A DNA stretch of 64,000 bases from JAJEFO01 sp009843725 (lineage in GTDB: Bacteria; Pseudomonadota; Alphaproteobacteria; Rhodobacterales; Rhodobacteraceae): NCBI GenBank assembly GCA_965243215.1, contig CBDEUJ010000004.1:1302001-1366000 (forward strand). The letters are read 5' to 3'. This document shows positions 9,660 through 17,861 of this stretch, piece after piece. The notes beneath the pieces are model-generated. The model did not search any database, was not told where the DNA came from, and was given only the letters and a program-made list of their open reading frames with translations. The position numbers and the translations under genes were made by a program. The stretch's first letter is position 1. Each line of letters opens with the position of its first letter.

Positions 9660-10493
9660 ATGACGCCGTTACGCCCCTTGCCCCGGTTGATGGTCGCGCC
9701 GAACGGTGCGCGGCGGGGCAAGGCAGACCATAGGGCATTGCCGATCACGCTGGAGGAAACCGTTGCGACGGCCGTGGCGTGCCAAGAGGCCGGGGCGGAC
9801 GGCCTGCACCTGCATGTGCGCGACAAGGAAGGCAAGCACAGTCTTGACACGGGGCTGTACCGAGAGGCGATCGCAGCTCTCGAACACGCGGTACCCGACC
9901 TGTTCCTTCAGGTGACGAGCGAGGCGGCGGGCCGCTACAGCGCCGGCGCCCAGCGAGCGATGATTCGCGAATTGCGGCCACCCTCGGTGTCCGTCGCCCT
10001 TCGCGAAATGCTCCGCGCCCGCACCGAAACGCAAAACGCGCGGGCATTCTACGCCTGGGCGCACGCCGAAGGAGTCGATGTACAGCACATTGTGTACTCG
10101 GCGCAAGAATTGAACTGGCTGCTGGAATGCATCGACCAGAAGGTGGTTCCCGGCACCCATCACCAGTTGCAACTCGTGCTCGGATCGTACGCAGGATCGG
10201 TGCTGCCCAGCCCGGGCGATCTTGAAGCCTATCTGGTGCCGCTCAATGCGCGAAAGGCCGATCTGACATTCGACTGGATGGTTTGCGCCTTCGGTTCGGC
10301 CGAAACTGCCTGCCTGGCGCATGCGGCAACCTTGGGAGGCAAGGTGCGGGTGGGTTTCGAGAACTCGCTCTGGAATGCAGACGGATCCCTGGCGCGTGAC
10401 AACGCCGCGCGCGTGGCGGAGGTCCGAGCCGTGCTGAACGAAACTGCGTCAGTCGACGAGGCGGGTCTGACCGTGTACCCCCGCAGCAGATGA
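9660..10493 (+). CDS. beta-keto acid cleavage enzyme (BKACE, DUF849)
   Basis: 277-residue enzyme of the BKACE family, TIM-barrel proteins that condense a beta-keto acid with acetyl-CoA and cleave it to a new CoA ester and acetoacetate; the type case is 3-keto-5-aminohexanoate cleavage in lysine fermentation. Visible family marks: the metal-binding LHLHVRD at about residues 47-53, an early APNGARR segment, and VGFENSL near residue 230. Length is close to the family norm (about 280-310). The substrate cannot be assigned because the family is promiscuous. The neighbours, a convergent cupin and a DapA-like aldolase, also act on small acids, which hints at a carboxylate-degrading patch but does not define the pathway. 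Confidence 0.85.
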   Translation: MTPLRPLPRLMVAPNGARRGKADHRALPITLEETVATAVACQEAGADGLHLHVRDKEGKHSLDTGLYREAIAALEHAVPDLFLQVTSEAAGRYSAGAQRAMIRELRPPSVSVALREMLRARTETQNARAFYAWAHAEGVDVQHIVYSAQELNWLLECIDQKVVPGTHHQLQLVLGSYAGSVLPSPGDLEAYLVPLNARKADLTFDWMVCAFGSAETACLAHAATLGGKVRVGFENSLWNADGSLARDNAARVAEVRAVLNETASVDEAGLTVYPRSR

Positions 10494-10796
10494 CGAACGG
10501 GTCTCACCCGAATTCGTGAAGGTCCGTGTGACCTCTGCTGCCGCATGGACCCGCAGGATCTTCAGATCACCGTCAACGATGTCCACGAAGCGATGCGGCA
10601 GCCAGACCAGAATGAAGCTGGTATCCATGGGTCCGGATTCGGACTGAATTCCGGCATCCTCGGCCAGGATCCGGCCTTCGAGGATAGTGACCTGTTCGTC
10701 GCAGTTGTAGCCGTGCATGGGTGCCGCGGACCCGGCTGGAAACGTGATCGTGCCGGCAGTGGACGGCGGGGCATCAACATGCTCGCCTCCAACCAT
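10449..10796 (-). CDS. small cupin protein, 5' end probably damaged
   Basis: 115 residues from the ATG at 10796, with a cupin core: TFPAGSAAPMHGYNCDEQ followed by ILEGR (cupin motif 1 with one metal-type His and Glu) and a later LPHRF turn. Cupins are small beta-barrels that act as dioxygenases, isomerases or sensors. The same phase stays open for about 40 codons upstream of 10796 and reads like normal cupin sequence (SIGEAAIVPLASISPLARG), yet no ATG, GTG or TTG lies in it. An ATG at 10887-10885 is one base out of phase. A single-base indel near 10880 would explain this. Its 3' end overlaps the convergent BKACE gene by 45 bases. Confidence 0.6.
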   Translation of the reverse strand: MVGGEHVDAPPSTAGTITFPAGSAAPMHGYNCDEQVTILEGRILAEDAGIQSESGPMDTSFILVWLPHRFVDIVDGDLKILRVHAAAEVTRTFTNSGETRSSSAAGVHGQTRLVD

Positions 10797-11143
10797 CCGT
10801 CTGGTCCCGATGCCGTCGCCCCGGGCAAGGGGCGAGATCGACGCAAGGGGAACAATTGCTGCTTCGCCAATGGAAATGTCCGCGCATGAGATTCCTCGTC
10901 TACCAGTCTACGTTAACCTGACGGTCAATCGAGCCATGCATGCAGTCCCCGCAAGCAGCGAAACAACCCGAAGCGGGATCAGGTGCCAAGCGAGATCTTG
11001 AACATCATCGCCCCGGTCTTCGTAGCTGTCGGGACTGGGGTTTCCTGGAACTTCGCGGCGTTCCCCTTGCGAGGTCTCGACCCGGTCCAACTGCCTGTTT
11101 CGCCGTTTCTCTGCCCAATCTGCGCACCGCGCCGGTCACCTTG
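10797..11143. other. intergenic; lost 5' codons of the cupin, otherwise empty
   Basis: The first 90 bases or so read as the upstream part of the cupin on the minus strand (see that entry). From 10890 to 11143 I see no gene, RNA or repeat. Confidence 0.45.
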
Positions 11144-12079
11144 TCACTGCCATTTTTCCGGGCCTGCTCGCACCGGGGCCTCCAGACCCTCGACATCCGC
11201 CTTGAGGCCTGCCGCCTGCCCGGCGCCGAGCGGCACGAGCGGCGGCGCCATGCGCGTCCAGCTGTCGTCACCGCTGCGCCAGGCTTCCATCTGTTTCATG
11301 GCCGCCATCAGCGGATATTTTGATGCCACCGCGCGAGCTGCCTTCACCATTGCAAACGCATCGCTGTCAGGACCTTCAGGAGCGGCCATCGCGGCGCGCG
11401 AGTAGGCCCCGAACGCGTTCGTCGATCCCGAGATGATGCCAGCGCAACCGCCGGCCAGCCCGTCGAACAGCAATGCCTCGCTTGAAGGATAGACATCAAA
11501 GCCCGCATCGACCCCGCCAGTGGCTTCGGCGAAGGCAAGCGATTGCGACAAGTCTCCACTTGAGTCCTTAAGGCCTGCAATCACCGGTCCGAAAGCCTGC
11601 TTCAGCCGCACAACGACATCAACCGGGATCGGCGTCATCGACATCTGAGGAAAGTGGTAGAGATAGACCCGTAGCCGGTCATCGCCGACCTTCTCAACAA
11701 GCTGTGAGAAATAGGCGTAGAGGCCCTCGTCGCCGGGATCCTTGTAGTAGAACGGCGGAAGGGCAAGCACGTTCACGAACCCGGCGGAAATCGCCGCCGA
11801 CGTCAGATCGACAGCATCCTGCGTCGCACAGGATCCGGTTCCAAATATCACGCGGCTCGGATCGAACCCGGCGTCGGCAAAGGCGCCGGGAAGCGCCATC
11901 CGATCGCGATGGGAGATCGAGTTCCCCTCGCCCGTCGTTCCAGTCGGCGCCACGCCATCGCAACCGCCCGCCGTGATCAGGTGCTGGCAATAGGCGACGA
12001 GCTTTTGGATGTGGAGCGTGCCGTCCTCCCTAAACGGTGAAACGGCGGCCGCATAGATCCCTCGTCTGGCCTTTGACAT
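11144..12079 (-). CDS. dihydrodipicolinate synthase/N-acetylneuraminate lyase family aldolase
   Basis: 311-residue class I aldolase of the DapA superfamily (TIM barrel). The Schiff-base lysine is in GLKDSSGD, the catalytic tyrosine in YLYHFPQMS, and the GTTGEGNS loop matches the family GTTGE carboxylate-binding motif. Such proteins cleave or condense pyruvate with an aldehyde; members outside lysine synthesis usually work in catabolism of keto-sugar acids or hydroxyproline. The catabolic option fits here because a GntR-type regulator is divergent. The ATG at 12079 is preceded by AAGGGAC at proper spacing, so I prefer it over upstream starts in the same phase, which would add 58 basic, non-family residues. 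Confidence 0.85.
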   Translation of the reverse strand: MSKARRGIYAAAVSPFREDGTLHIQKLVAYCQHLITAGGCDGVAPTGTTGEGNSISHRDRMALPGAFADAGFDPSRVIFGTGSCATQDAVDLTSAAISAGFVNVLALPPFYYKDPGDEGLYAYFSQLVEKVGDDRLRVYLYHFPQMSMTPIPVDVVVRLKQAFGPVIAGLKDSSGDLSQSLAFAEATGGVDAGFDVYPSSEALLFDGLAGGCAGIISGSTNAFGAYSRAAMAAPEGPDSDAFAMVKAARAVASKYPLMAAMKQMEAWRSGDDSWTRMAPPLVPLGAGQAAGLKADVEGLEAPVRAGPEKWQ

Positions 12080-12458
12080 GTCCCTTCGCTCTATCCTGCG
12101 GCTTCCAAACCGGAACTTCTGTGGCGCATGGCAAGGAGCGTTCGGTGCCTGCCGCATCGGGAAATTGTGCGTGCAGACCGTCGCCGCGTCGAAGCTCTTG
12201 CCGGTCATGAACGCCATCGCCCGTTGGGTGGCCAGGCCGCCCTCCCCTCGCATGCCGTATAGGCAGAAGTTGTTGACGGCAAGATGGCCTTGGTCAAATC
12301 CGAGGGACTTCTTCGAAGTGGACGCAGGGCGGACCTTGCCGCGCCGGCTGGTCGTGTACCGGGCCTGATGCCTTCATGCGGAAAGTGCATTTCTTGATTG
12401 ACTTCATGATCGGAGCCCATTCTTGGTACATGCAGGCGTGACGCAATTTGATTTACCG
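12080..12458. other. divergent promoter region, aldolase and GntR regulator
   Basis: About 380 bases between two divergent starts. It should carry both promoters and the operator of the GntR regulator, but I could not point to a clear inverted repeat. No gene seen. Confidence 0.4.
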
Positions 12459-13118
12459 ATGCAACATCTCGGCATGACAGCCACTTCCCGCGACGCATTG
12501 GAAAGCTGGCTTGTCAGTTCCGGCGCATGCTCTGGTGGCACGTTGCCTCAGGAGCGGGACCTGCCCGAACAGCAGAGAGTCTTGCGTGGCGAGTTGCGCA
12601 AGGCTCTGGTGCCCCTTGATGCGGAAGGCATTGCGAACGCCACATGGACCACCGGAACGTTCCTGCGGGCGCCGTTGGACGCCGAAGGCAGCAACGAGCC
12701 GATCGTGCAGCACATGGCCGAAATCACCAGCCCTCACGTCGCGATGATGGCACGCTTGTCGCTCGAGTCCGAACTGGCCGAACACGCCGACCCGCGCGAT
12801 TTGACCGAGGCCCGCCAGCTTGCCGACAACATGCGATGGGCCACCAAGCGGGCAAAAGACAAACGGCTTGATTTGCGACTGCATGAGTTGATCGCCGTGG
12901 CCTCTGGCAATCCTCTTCTTGCCGAGCTGCATCGGATCATGAATGCGGTACGGATTTCGGCCGTGCGGTCCAGACGGGAAGTCCGGCAGGACGGGCTGGC
13001 GCCTGACTTCCATTCCTTCGTCGAGAGCGATGAGACGATCGTGCCGCTTGAGAGACATGATCGCTGGGCTGGCCATGCGACGATGCGCGAACACCTGAAA
13101 TCCACGCGACGTTTCTGA
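12459..13118 (+). CDS. GntR-family (FadR subgroup) transcriptional regulator
   Basis: About 220 residues. The N-terminal winged helix keeps the GntR frame: LESWLVSSGACSGG, LPQERDL, LRKALVPLDAEG, then TGTFLRAP. The C-terminal FCD effector domain has LHELIAVASGNPLLAELHRIM and a histidine-rich end (ERHDRWAGHATMREHL) suited to binding a metal and a small acid. The recognition helix is unusual: the typical VSR-TVREAL reads VLRGELRKAL. The start is uncertain: TTG 12423, ATG 12459 and ATG 12474 are in phase, and none has a strong ribosome site. It is divergent from the DapA-like aldolase and 14 bases upstream of a GST gene, so it probably controls both. Confidence 0.75.
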   Translation: MQHLGMTATSRDALESWLVSSGACSGGTLPQERDLPEQQRVLRGELRKALVPLDAEGIANATWTTGTFLRAPLDAEGSNEPIVQHMAEITSPHVAMMARLSLESELAEHADPRDLTEARQLADNMRWATKRAKDKRLDLRLHELIAVASGNPLLAELHRIMNAVRISAVRSRREVRQDGLAPDFHSFVESDETIVPLERHDRWAGHATMREHLKSTRRF

Positions 13119-13132
13119 AGGAGGACTGACAC

Positions 13133-13771
13133 GTGATCGACCTATACACTTGGACCACGCCAAACGGCCGCAAGGTCTCGATCATGCTTGAAGAGCTTGG
13201 CGTCGAATATGCCGTGCACGCCATCGACATCTCGAATGGCGAGCAGTTCGCGCCCGAATTCCTGAGGGTCGCACCCAACAACCGCATTCCAGCCATCGTG
13301 GATCACGATACCGGCGTCCAGATGATGGAGTCGGGAGCGATCATGCTCTACCTCGCCGAAAAATTCGGCCGGTTCCTGCCAAGCGGAGACGAGCGCTGGC
13401 CGGCAATCGAATGGCTCATGTGGCAGATGGGCGGCGTCGGTCCGATGTTCGGACAGGTCCATCACTTCGTGAAGTTCAACGCCGGAAAGTCCGCCTATGC
13501 GGAAGAGCGCTACGCGAAGGAGACAAGGCGTCTCTACGGCGTTCTCGAAAGACGGCTGGAAGGACGCGACTACATCGCGGGCGCAGGTCGTGGCGAGTAT
13601 TCGATCACCGACATGGCCACTTGGCCTTGGGTCTCCCGCTTCGACTGGCAGGAAATCGATCTGCATGAGTTTGCCAACGTTCGGGACTGGTACGTGCGCA
13701 TTGCCAATCGCCCCGCCGTACAGCGCGGCTACCAGATTCCAAAGTTCGTGAGCGATGTTCCTCTGCCCTGA
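13133..13771 (+). CDS. glutathione S-transferase family protein
   Basis: 212 residues. The N-terminal thioredoxin fold (IDLYTWTTPNGRKVSIMLEELG, shown here in parts: TPNGRKVSIMLEE) and the ESGAIMLYLAEKFG glutathione-binding turn at about residue 65 match the YfcG/nu-like GSTs, which favour Thr/Asn rather than Tyr in the active site and often act as disulfide reductases. An all-helical C-terminal domain follows, with the family D in ITDMATWPW. GTG start at 13133 with GAAGGAGG a few bases upstream. It is close behind the GntR regulator and likely cotranscribed with it. Confidence 0.88.
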   Translation: MIDLYTWTTPNGRKVSIMLEELGVEYAVHAIDISNGEQFAPEFLRVAPNNRIPAIVDHDTGVQMMESGAIMLYLAEKFGRFLPSGDERWPAIEWLMWQMGGVGPMFGQVHHFVKFNAGKSAYAEERYAKETRRLYGVLERRLEGRDYIAGAGRGEYSITDMATWPWVSRFDWQEIDLHEFANVRDWYVRIANRPAVQRGYQIPKFVSDVPLP

Positions 13772-13998
13772 GCCGCAAATCGGCAAGCCTCTGGACGATC
13801 CGTGACATTGATCTTGCGCCATCGCCTTGGCCCGACCTTTCACAAGATGTCGCAACGCAGTGTGGCAGCACAGGTTCGATCGTGAAGCATCTGACCGCAG
13901 CGCCAGGCGCCATCCTCATTTCCGGCACCAGAAGGAACATGGGGTGACGCCCGCTTGGGGCTGGGCTACAGAGCGCTTTGAACCGAAGGAACCATCCG

Positions 13999-15717
13999 AT
14001 GGACCGCATTCTCATCACAAGCGCCATTCCCTACATCAACGGGATCAAGCATCTTGGCAACCTCGTCGGTTCACAATTGCCCGCGGACCTGTATGCCCGC
14101 TACATGCGCGCCCGGGGACACGAAGTCCTCTTCCTCTGCGCCACCGACGAGCACGGCACGCCCGCAGAGCTCGCGGCCGACAGGGCGGGCAAGCCCGTTG
14201 CCGAATATTGCGCGGAAATGTGGGCCGTCCAGAAGGACCTTGCGGACGGATTCGCCCTCTCGTTCGACAAGTACGGCAGGTCGTCAAGCACGCAAAACCA
14301 CAGGCTGACACAGCATCTCGCGGGAAGGCTGGCCGACGCCGGTCTGATCAAGGAAGTCACGGAAGATCAGCTCTATTCCAGAGCAGACAATCGATTCCTG
14401 CCCGACCGGTATGTCGAAGGCACCTGCCCCGAATGCGGATATGAACGCGCACGCGGGGACCAGTGCGAAAACTGCACCAAGCAGCTCGACCCGACCGACC
14501 TCATTGATCCTCGTTCGGCGATTTCCGGCTTGACCGACCTGGAGATGCGGGAGACCAAGCACCTCTACCTCAAGCAGCGCAACCTGCGGCAGCAGCTTTC
14601 TGACTGGATCGACAGCAAGGCCGACTGGCCGATTCTGACGACCTCGATCGCCCGGAAATGGCTGGATGACGGCGACGGTCTGCAGGATAGGGGCATCACC
14701 CGCGATCTCGACTGGGGCGTTCCGGTAATGCGTGGCGACGAACCCTGGCCCGGCATGGAAGGCAAGGTCTTCTACGTCTGGTTCGATGCGCCGATAGAAT
14801 ACATCGCCTGCGCCAAGGAGTGGACGGACGGGCGCGGGGCGGAGGACGCGGAGTGGGAGCGATGGTGGCGCACAGACAAGGGCGCGGACGATGTCCGCTA
14901 CGTCCAGTTCATGGGCAAGGACAACGTGCCCTTCCACACGCTGAGCTTCCCGGCAACGATCATCGGTTCGGGCGAGCCCTGGAAGCTCGTGGACTACATC
15001 AAGTCGTTCAACTACCTGAACTACGACGGCGGACAGTTCTCGACCTCTCTCGGCCGCGGTGTCTTCATGGATCAGGCGCTTGACATCCTGCCGGCGGACT
15101 ACTGGCGCTGGTGGCTCCTGAGCCATGCGCCCGAAAACTCGGACAGCGAATTCACATGGGACAACTTCCAGGCGAGCGTGAACAAGGATCTGGCCGACGT
15201 CTTGGGCAACTTCGTGAGTCGGGTGACCAAGTTCTGCAAGTCGCGCTTTGGCGGCACCGTTCCGTGCGGCGGGACGCCGGGGCCAGATGAAAAGGCTCTG
15301 GTCGAGCGTCTCGAAAGGGGCCTCAAAGCCTACGAGACACACATGGAAGCGATCGAGATCCGGAAGTCCGCCGCTGAACTGCGCGCGCTGTGGGCAACCG
15401 GCAACGAGTACCTGCAGGCTGCCGCGCCGTGGACTGCCTACGGCGAAAGTCCGGATCGAGCGGCTGTCGCCGTTCGCCTTGCGCTCAACCTGATCCGCGT
15501 CTATGCGGCGATCTCCGCGCCGTTCATTCCGGACGCGTCGGCCCGGATGCTTGACGCGGTGAACACGTCCGATTCCGCATGGCCATCGGACATGGGTGAC
15601 GCGCTGGCATTGCTGCAGCCGGGGCACGCCATTGACGTTCCGGACATGCTTTTTCGGAAGATCACGGATGACGAGCGGGAAACGTGGCGAGCGCAATTTG
15701 CGGGAACGCGGGACTGA
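13999..15717 (+). CDS. metG: methionyl-tRNA synthetase
   Basis: 572-residue class I synthetase that charges tRNA-Met. Visible parts: the HIGH-like motif in PYINGIKHLGN near residue 15, a four-cysteine zinc knuckle (CPEC and CENC at about 140-160), the second signature as FSTS in QFSTSLGRGVF instead of KMSKS, and a helical anticodon-binding domain at the C-terminus (NKDLADVLGNFVSR). FSTS in place of KMSKS is known in a subset of MetRS enzymes. No EMAP-like C-terminal tRNA-binding domain is present. The ATG at 13999 follows GAAGGAAC. The NUDIX gene starts 11 bases after the stop. Confidence 0.93.
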   Translation: MDRILITSAIPYINGIKHLGNLVGSQLPADLYARYMRARGHEVLFLCATDEHGTPAELAADRAGKPVAEYCAEMWAVQKDLADGFALSFDKYGRSSSTQNHRLTQHLAGRLADAGLIKEVTEDQLYSRADNRFLPDRYVEGTCPECGYERARGDQCENCTKQLDPTDLIDPRSAISGLTDLEMRETKHLYLKQRNLRQQLSDWIDSKADWPILTTSIARKWLDDGDGLQDRGITRDLDWGVPVMRGDEPWPGMEGKVFYVWFDAPIEYIACAKEWTDGRGAEDAEWERWWRTDKGADDVRYVQFMGKDNVPFHTLSFPATIIGSGEPWKLVDYIKSFNYLNYDGGQFSTSLGRGVFMDQALDILPADYWRWWLLSHAPENSDSEFTWDNFQASVNKDLADVLGNFVSRVTKFCKSRFGGTVPCGGTPGPDEKALVERLERGLKAYETHMEAIEIRKSAAELRALWATGNEYLQAAAPWTAYGESPDRAAVAVRLALNLIRVYAAISAPFIPDASARMLDAVNTSDSAWPSDMGDALALLQPGHAIDVPDMLFRKITDDERETWRAQFAGTRD

Positions 15718-15727
15718 CCTGCCCGAA

Positions 15728-16387
15728 ATGTCCGTGCCAGTCCAAGATGCGGCAACCGTCATCCTCGTCAAGGATCCCCGAGACGCGCCCCGAATCCTGA
15801 TGGGACAACGGGGCAAGGCCGCAGCCTTCATGCCCCAAAAGTTCGTCTTTCCCGGCGGCGCCGTCGACGAGGCCGACGAATCCGTGCCGTGCCCCGGCCT
15901 TGACCCGGCCTGCAGAAAGAGGTTGCTGGCCGAAACGACATCGACCGATCCCGACCGGTTTGCCGCTGCCGCGATTCGCGAACTCTGGGAGGAAACCGGC
16001 CAGTGCCTTGGGCGCACCGGCGATTGGTTGAACCCGCCCGGTCCGTGGCGCGACTTTGCCGAGCAAGGCCTTCTGCCTGATGCCAGCGCCCTGAGCTTCT
16101 TCTTTCGCGCCCTTACGCCACCCGGACACTCGCGTCGCTACGATGCACGGTTCTTCCTGGCCGATGCAGCCGCGCTTCGGTTCGATGCTGACGATTTCTC
16201 TCGGGCCGAATCCGAGCTCAGTCACATCCAGTGGGTACCGGTCGACCGGGCTCGCGAACTCGACCTGCCCTTTGTCACGCAACTTGTCCTGACGGAACTC
16301 CAGCGCCACCTCCCACGCACCGACGCCCCGGACCAGGTGCCCTACCTATGCAACGACGAGGCGGGAAGCCGGGTAATCTGGCTCTAG
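15728..16387 (+). CDS. NUDIX hydrolase, NUDT19-like with inserted loop
   Basis: 219 residues. The Nudix box is split: FPGGAVDEADE, then about 40 residues of insertion, then AAIRELWEETG with the catalytic REUxEE. This long insertion is typical of the NUDT19/RP2-type group, which hydrolyses CoA or related pyrophosphates. It probably cleaves a nucleotide-linked pyrophosphate; the substrate is inferred from family only. The ATG at 15728 is the first within the recognisable protein and lies 11 bases after metG, so the pair is likely one transcript. Its stop overlaps the stop of the convergent DMT transporter in a CTAG. Confidence 0.85.
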   Translation: MSVPVQDAATVILVKDPRDAPRILMGQRGKAAAFMPQKFVFPGGAVDEADESVPCPGLDPACRKRLLAETTSTDPDRFAAAAIRELWEETGQCLGRTGDWLNPPGPWRDFAEQGLLPDASALSFFFRALTPPGHSRRYDARFFLADAAALRFDADDFSRAESELSHIQWVPVDRARELDLPFVTQLVLTELQRHLPRTDAPDQVPYLCNDEAGSRVIWL

Positions 16388-17271
16388 ACCAGGAACGCGA
16401 TCGCAAGGATCGAGGTCGCCAGAACGCTGATTCCGAGCAATTCCCGCGGCATGAGCTTCTCGCGGAACCAGAGCGCGCCGATCAGGATCGAGAAGATCAG
16501 TTCGACCTGCCCCACCGCGAAGACATACGCGGCGTTCATCAGGGAGAAGGCGGCGAACCAGCTCCAGCTGCCGACCAGGGAAAAGACGCTGACGATCGAC
16601 GTCTGGCGCCAGGCAGCAAGGGTGGCGACGATCTGGCCCGGTTCCTTCAGCCAAAGCCAGACTCCCAGCGCCAGTGTCTGCCAGAGCACGACGACCGACA
16701 GAGTCACGCCACCAGTCAGAACCGGGTCTCCGGACGAGAGCGACAGCGTCGCGCCCCGGTAGGTGACCGCCGAGAGCGCAAACAGGATGCCGGACAGGAT
16801 CCCGATTCCCGCAGCCTTGTTGAAAATGCTGCCGCCTTCGGGCGGATCGGACAGGAGCAGCACGCCGACAAATCCGAAGGCAATGGCGGCAGCCCCCGGA
16901 CCCGAAATCGTGTCGCCCAGGATGGCAAAGCCCGCGAGAGCGGTCAGCATGACCTCGGTCTTCTTGAACGTGATGCCAACCGCGAAAGCCCGCATCGAGA
17001 ACAGGCTGACGGTGCAGACCGTGGCCAGGATCTGGAATGCCCCACCCAGAATCGCATAGATCAGGAACGTGGGCGTGAACTCAGGAAAATCGGCTCCGGT
17101 TGCACGGCCATACGCGAATGCCAGCACAACTGCGAGGGGCCATGACCAGAGAAACCTCGCCCATGTCGCCGCTGCGGGGCTGAGCGCCGCGCTGACAAGG
17201 ACCTTCTGGACAGCAAAGCGCATTGTCTGTGCCGCCGCCGCGAGCACCGAAAAGAGAACCCAAGGCTCCAT
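16384..17271 (-). CDS. EamA/DMT-superfamily transporter
   Basis: 295-residue integral membrane protein with about ten transmembrane helices arranged as two EamA-like halves (the second begins near residue 155 at AAGIGILSGILFALSAV). Members move metabolites, often amino acids or sugars, out of or into the cell; no substrate can be assigned. It stands alone, convergent to the NUDIX gene with overlapping stop codons. Basic residues flank helices in the inner-membrane pattern. Function beyond the family is unknown. Confidence 0.85.
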   Translation of the reverse strand: MEPWVLFSVLAAAAQTMRFAVQKVLVSAALSPAAATWARFLWSWPLAVVLAFAYGRATGADFPEFTPTFLIYAILGGAFQILATVCTVSLFSMRAFAVGITFKKTEVMLTALAGFAILGDTISGPGAAAIAFGFVGVLLLSDPPEGGSIFNKAAGIGILSGILFALSAVTYRGATLSLSSGDPVLTGGVTLSVVVLWQTLALGVWLWLKEPGQIVATLAAWRQTSIVSVFSLVGSWSWFAAFSLMNAAYVFAVGQVELIFSILIGALWFREKLMPRELLGISVLATSILAIAFLV

Positions 17272-17861
17272 GCTCCTGCGCTCTGCCCGTCATGGCGCCG
17301 AATGGCAAGGCCGTGCATCCGCCCGTCGAATCCGCGTCTTCGTACGAGCGCCTTCACTGCAGGGGCTGGGCCACCGGATCCTTGCGGGCGAGGAAGCAGC
17401 GGCGGAAGATTCCTCCGCGGGAGCGGAGCAGGTGTCCGTCATTCTCGGCCAGGAACCGCTCCTACATGGCGGCGATGTCGGCGCGCACGTTCAATCCGGA
17501 CATGAAGGAGATTTGCGGACGGTTCATGGAGAGGTGGAAGTGCCACAAGGTCGCCATGACCGCAGTCATGCGGAAACCGGTCGTCACGGCCAACGCCCTG
17601 CTGCGCGACCGTCGCATGTGGGAGGACCGGGCGGCGGACCCCGCCTGACGCCCGCACGGGTCGCGTCTCGCGGCGATCCACCACGTCCAAAACGAATCAG
17701 GGAAGTCGGTCGCGCCCTTGCGACCGGATGGCTTCGGCATGCCTGGACGACGTCAGAATGTGGACAGAACTGTGGAAGTCCTGAATCCGGAGTCTCACGA
17801 AACGCGCAAAAAGACTGAATCTGGGCTTGACTCGGGACATGGATGCTTCGGGCAGCCGCAG
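17272..17861. other. intergenic region holding an IS110 relic
   Basis: 590 bases between the DMT and pentapeptide genes. Only the transposase tail described at 17442-17648 is recognisable. I could not find element ends. Confidence 0.5.
17442..17648 (+). pseudogene. C-terminal remnant of an IS110-family transposase
   Basis: About 68 codons that match the end of the IS110/IS1111 transposase (Transposase_20 domain): YMAAMSARTFNPDMK, then RWKCHKVAMTAVMRK, then NALLRDRRMWED. In complete elements the same order reads roughly YMAALSAxRxNP, GKxxKVAxxAxMRK, NAxLRD. The DEDD catalytic N-terminal domain and everything before the serine-rich domain are missing, so it is dead. Upstream bases show no further similarity in any frame. 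It marks a past insertion and deletion next to the pentapeptide gene. Confidence 0.75.

Noticed and set aside
9376..9663. 95-residue protein coupled to the BKACE gene
   Set aside because: ATGA overlap is suggestive, but there is no ribosome site or family similarity; kept only as a note in the gap entry.
14284..16017. 577-codon minus-strand frame opposite metG and the NUDIX gene
   Set aside because: Shadow of two clear genes.
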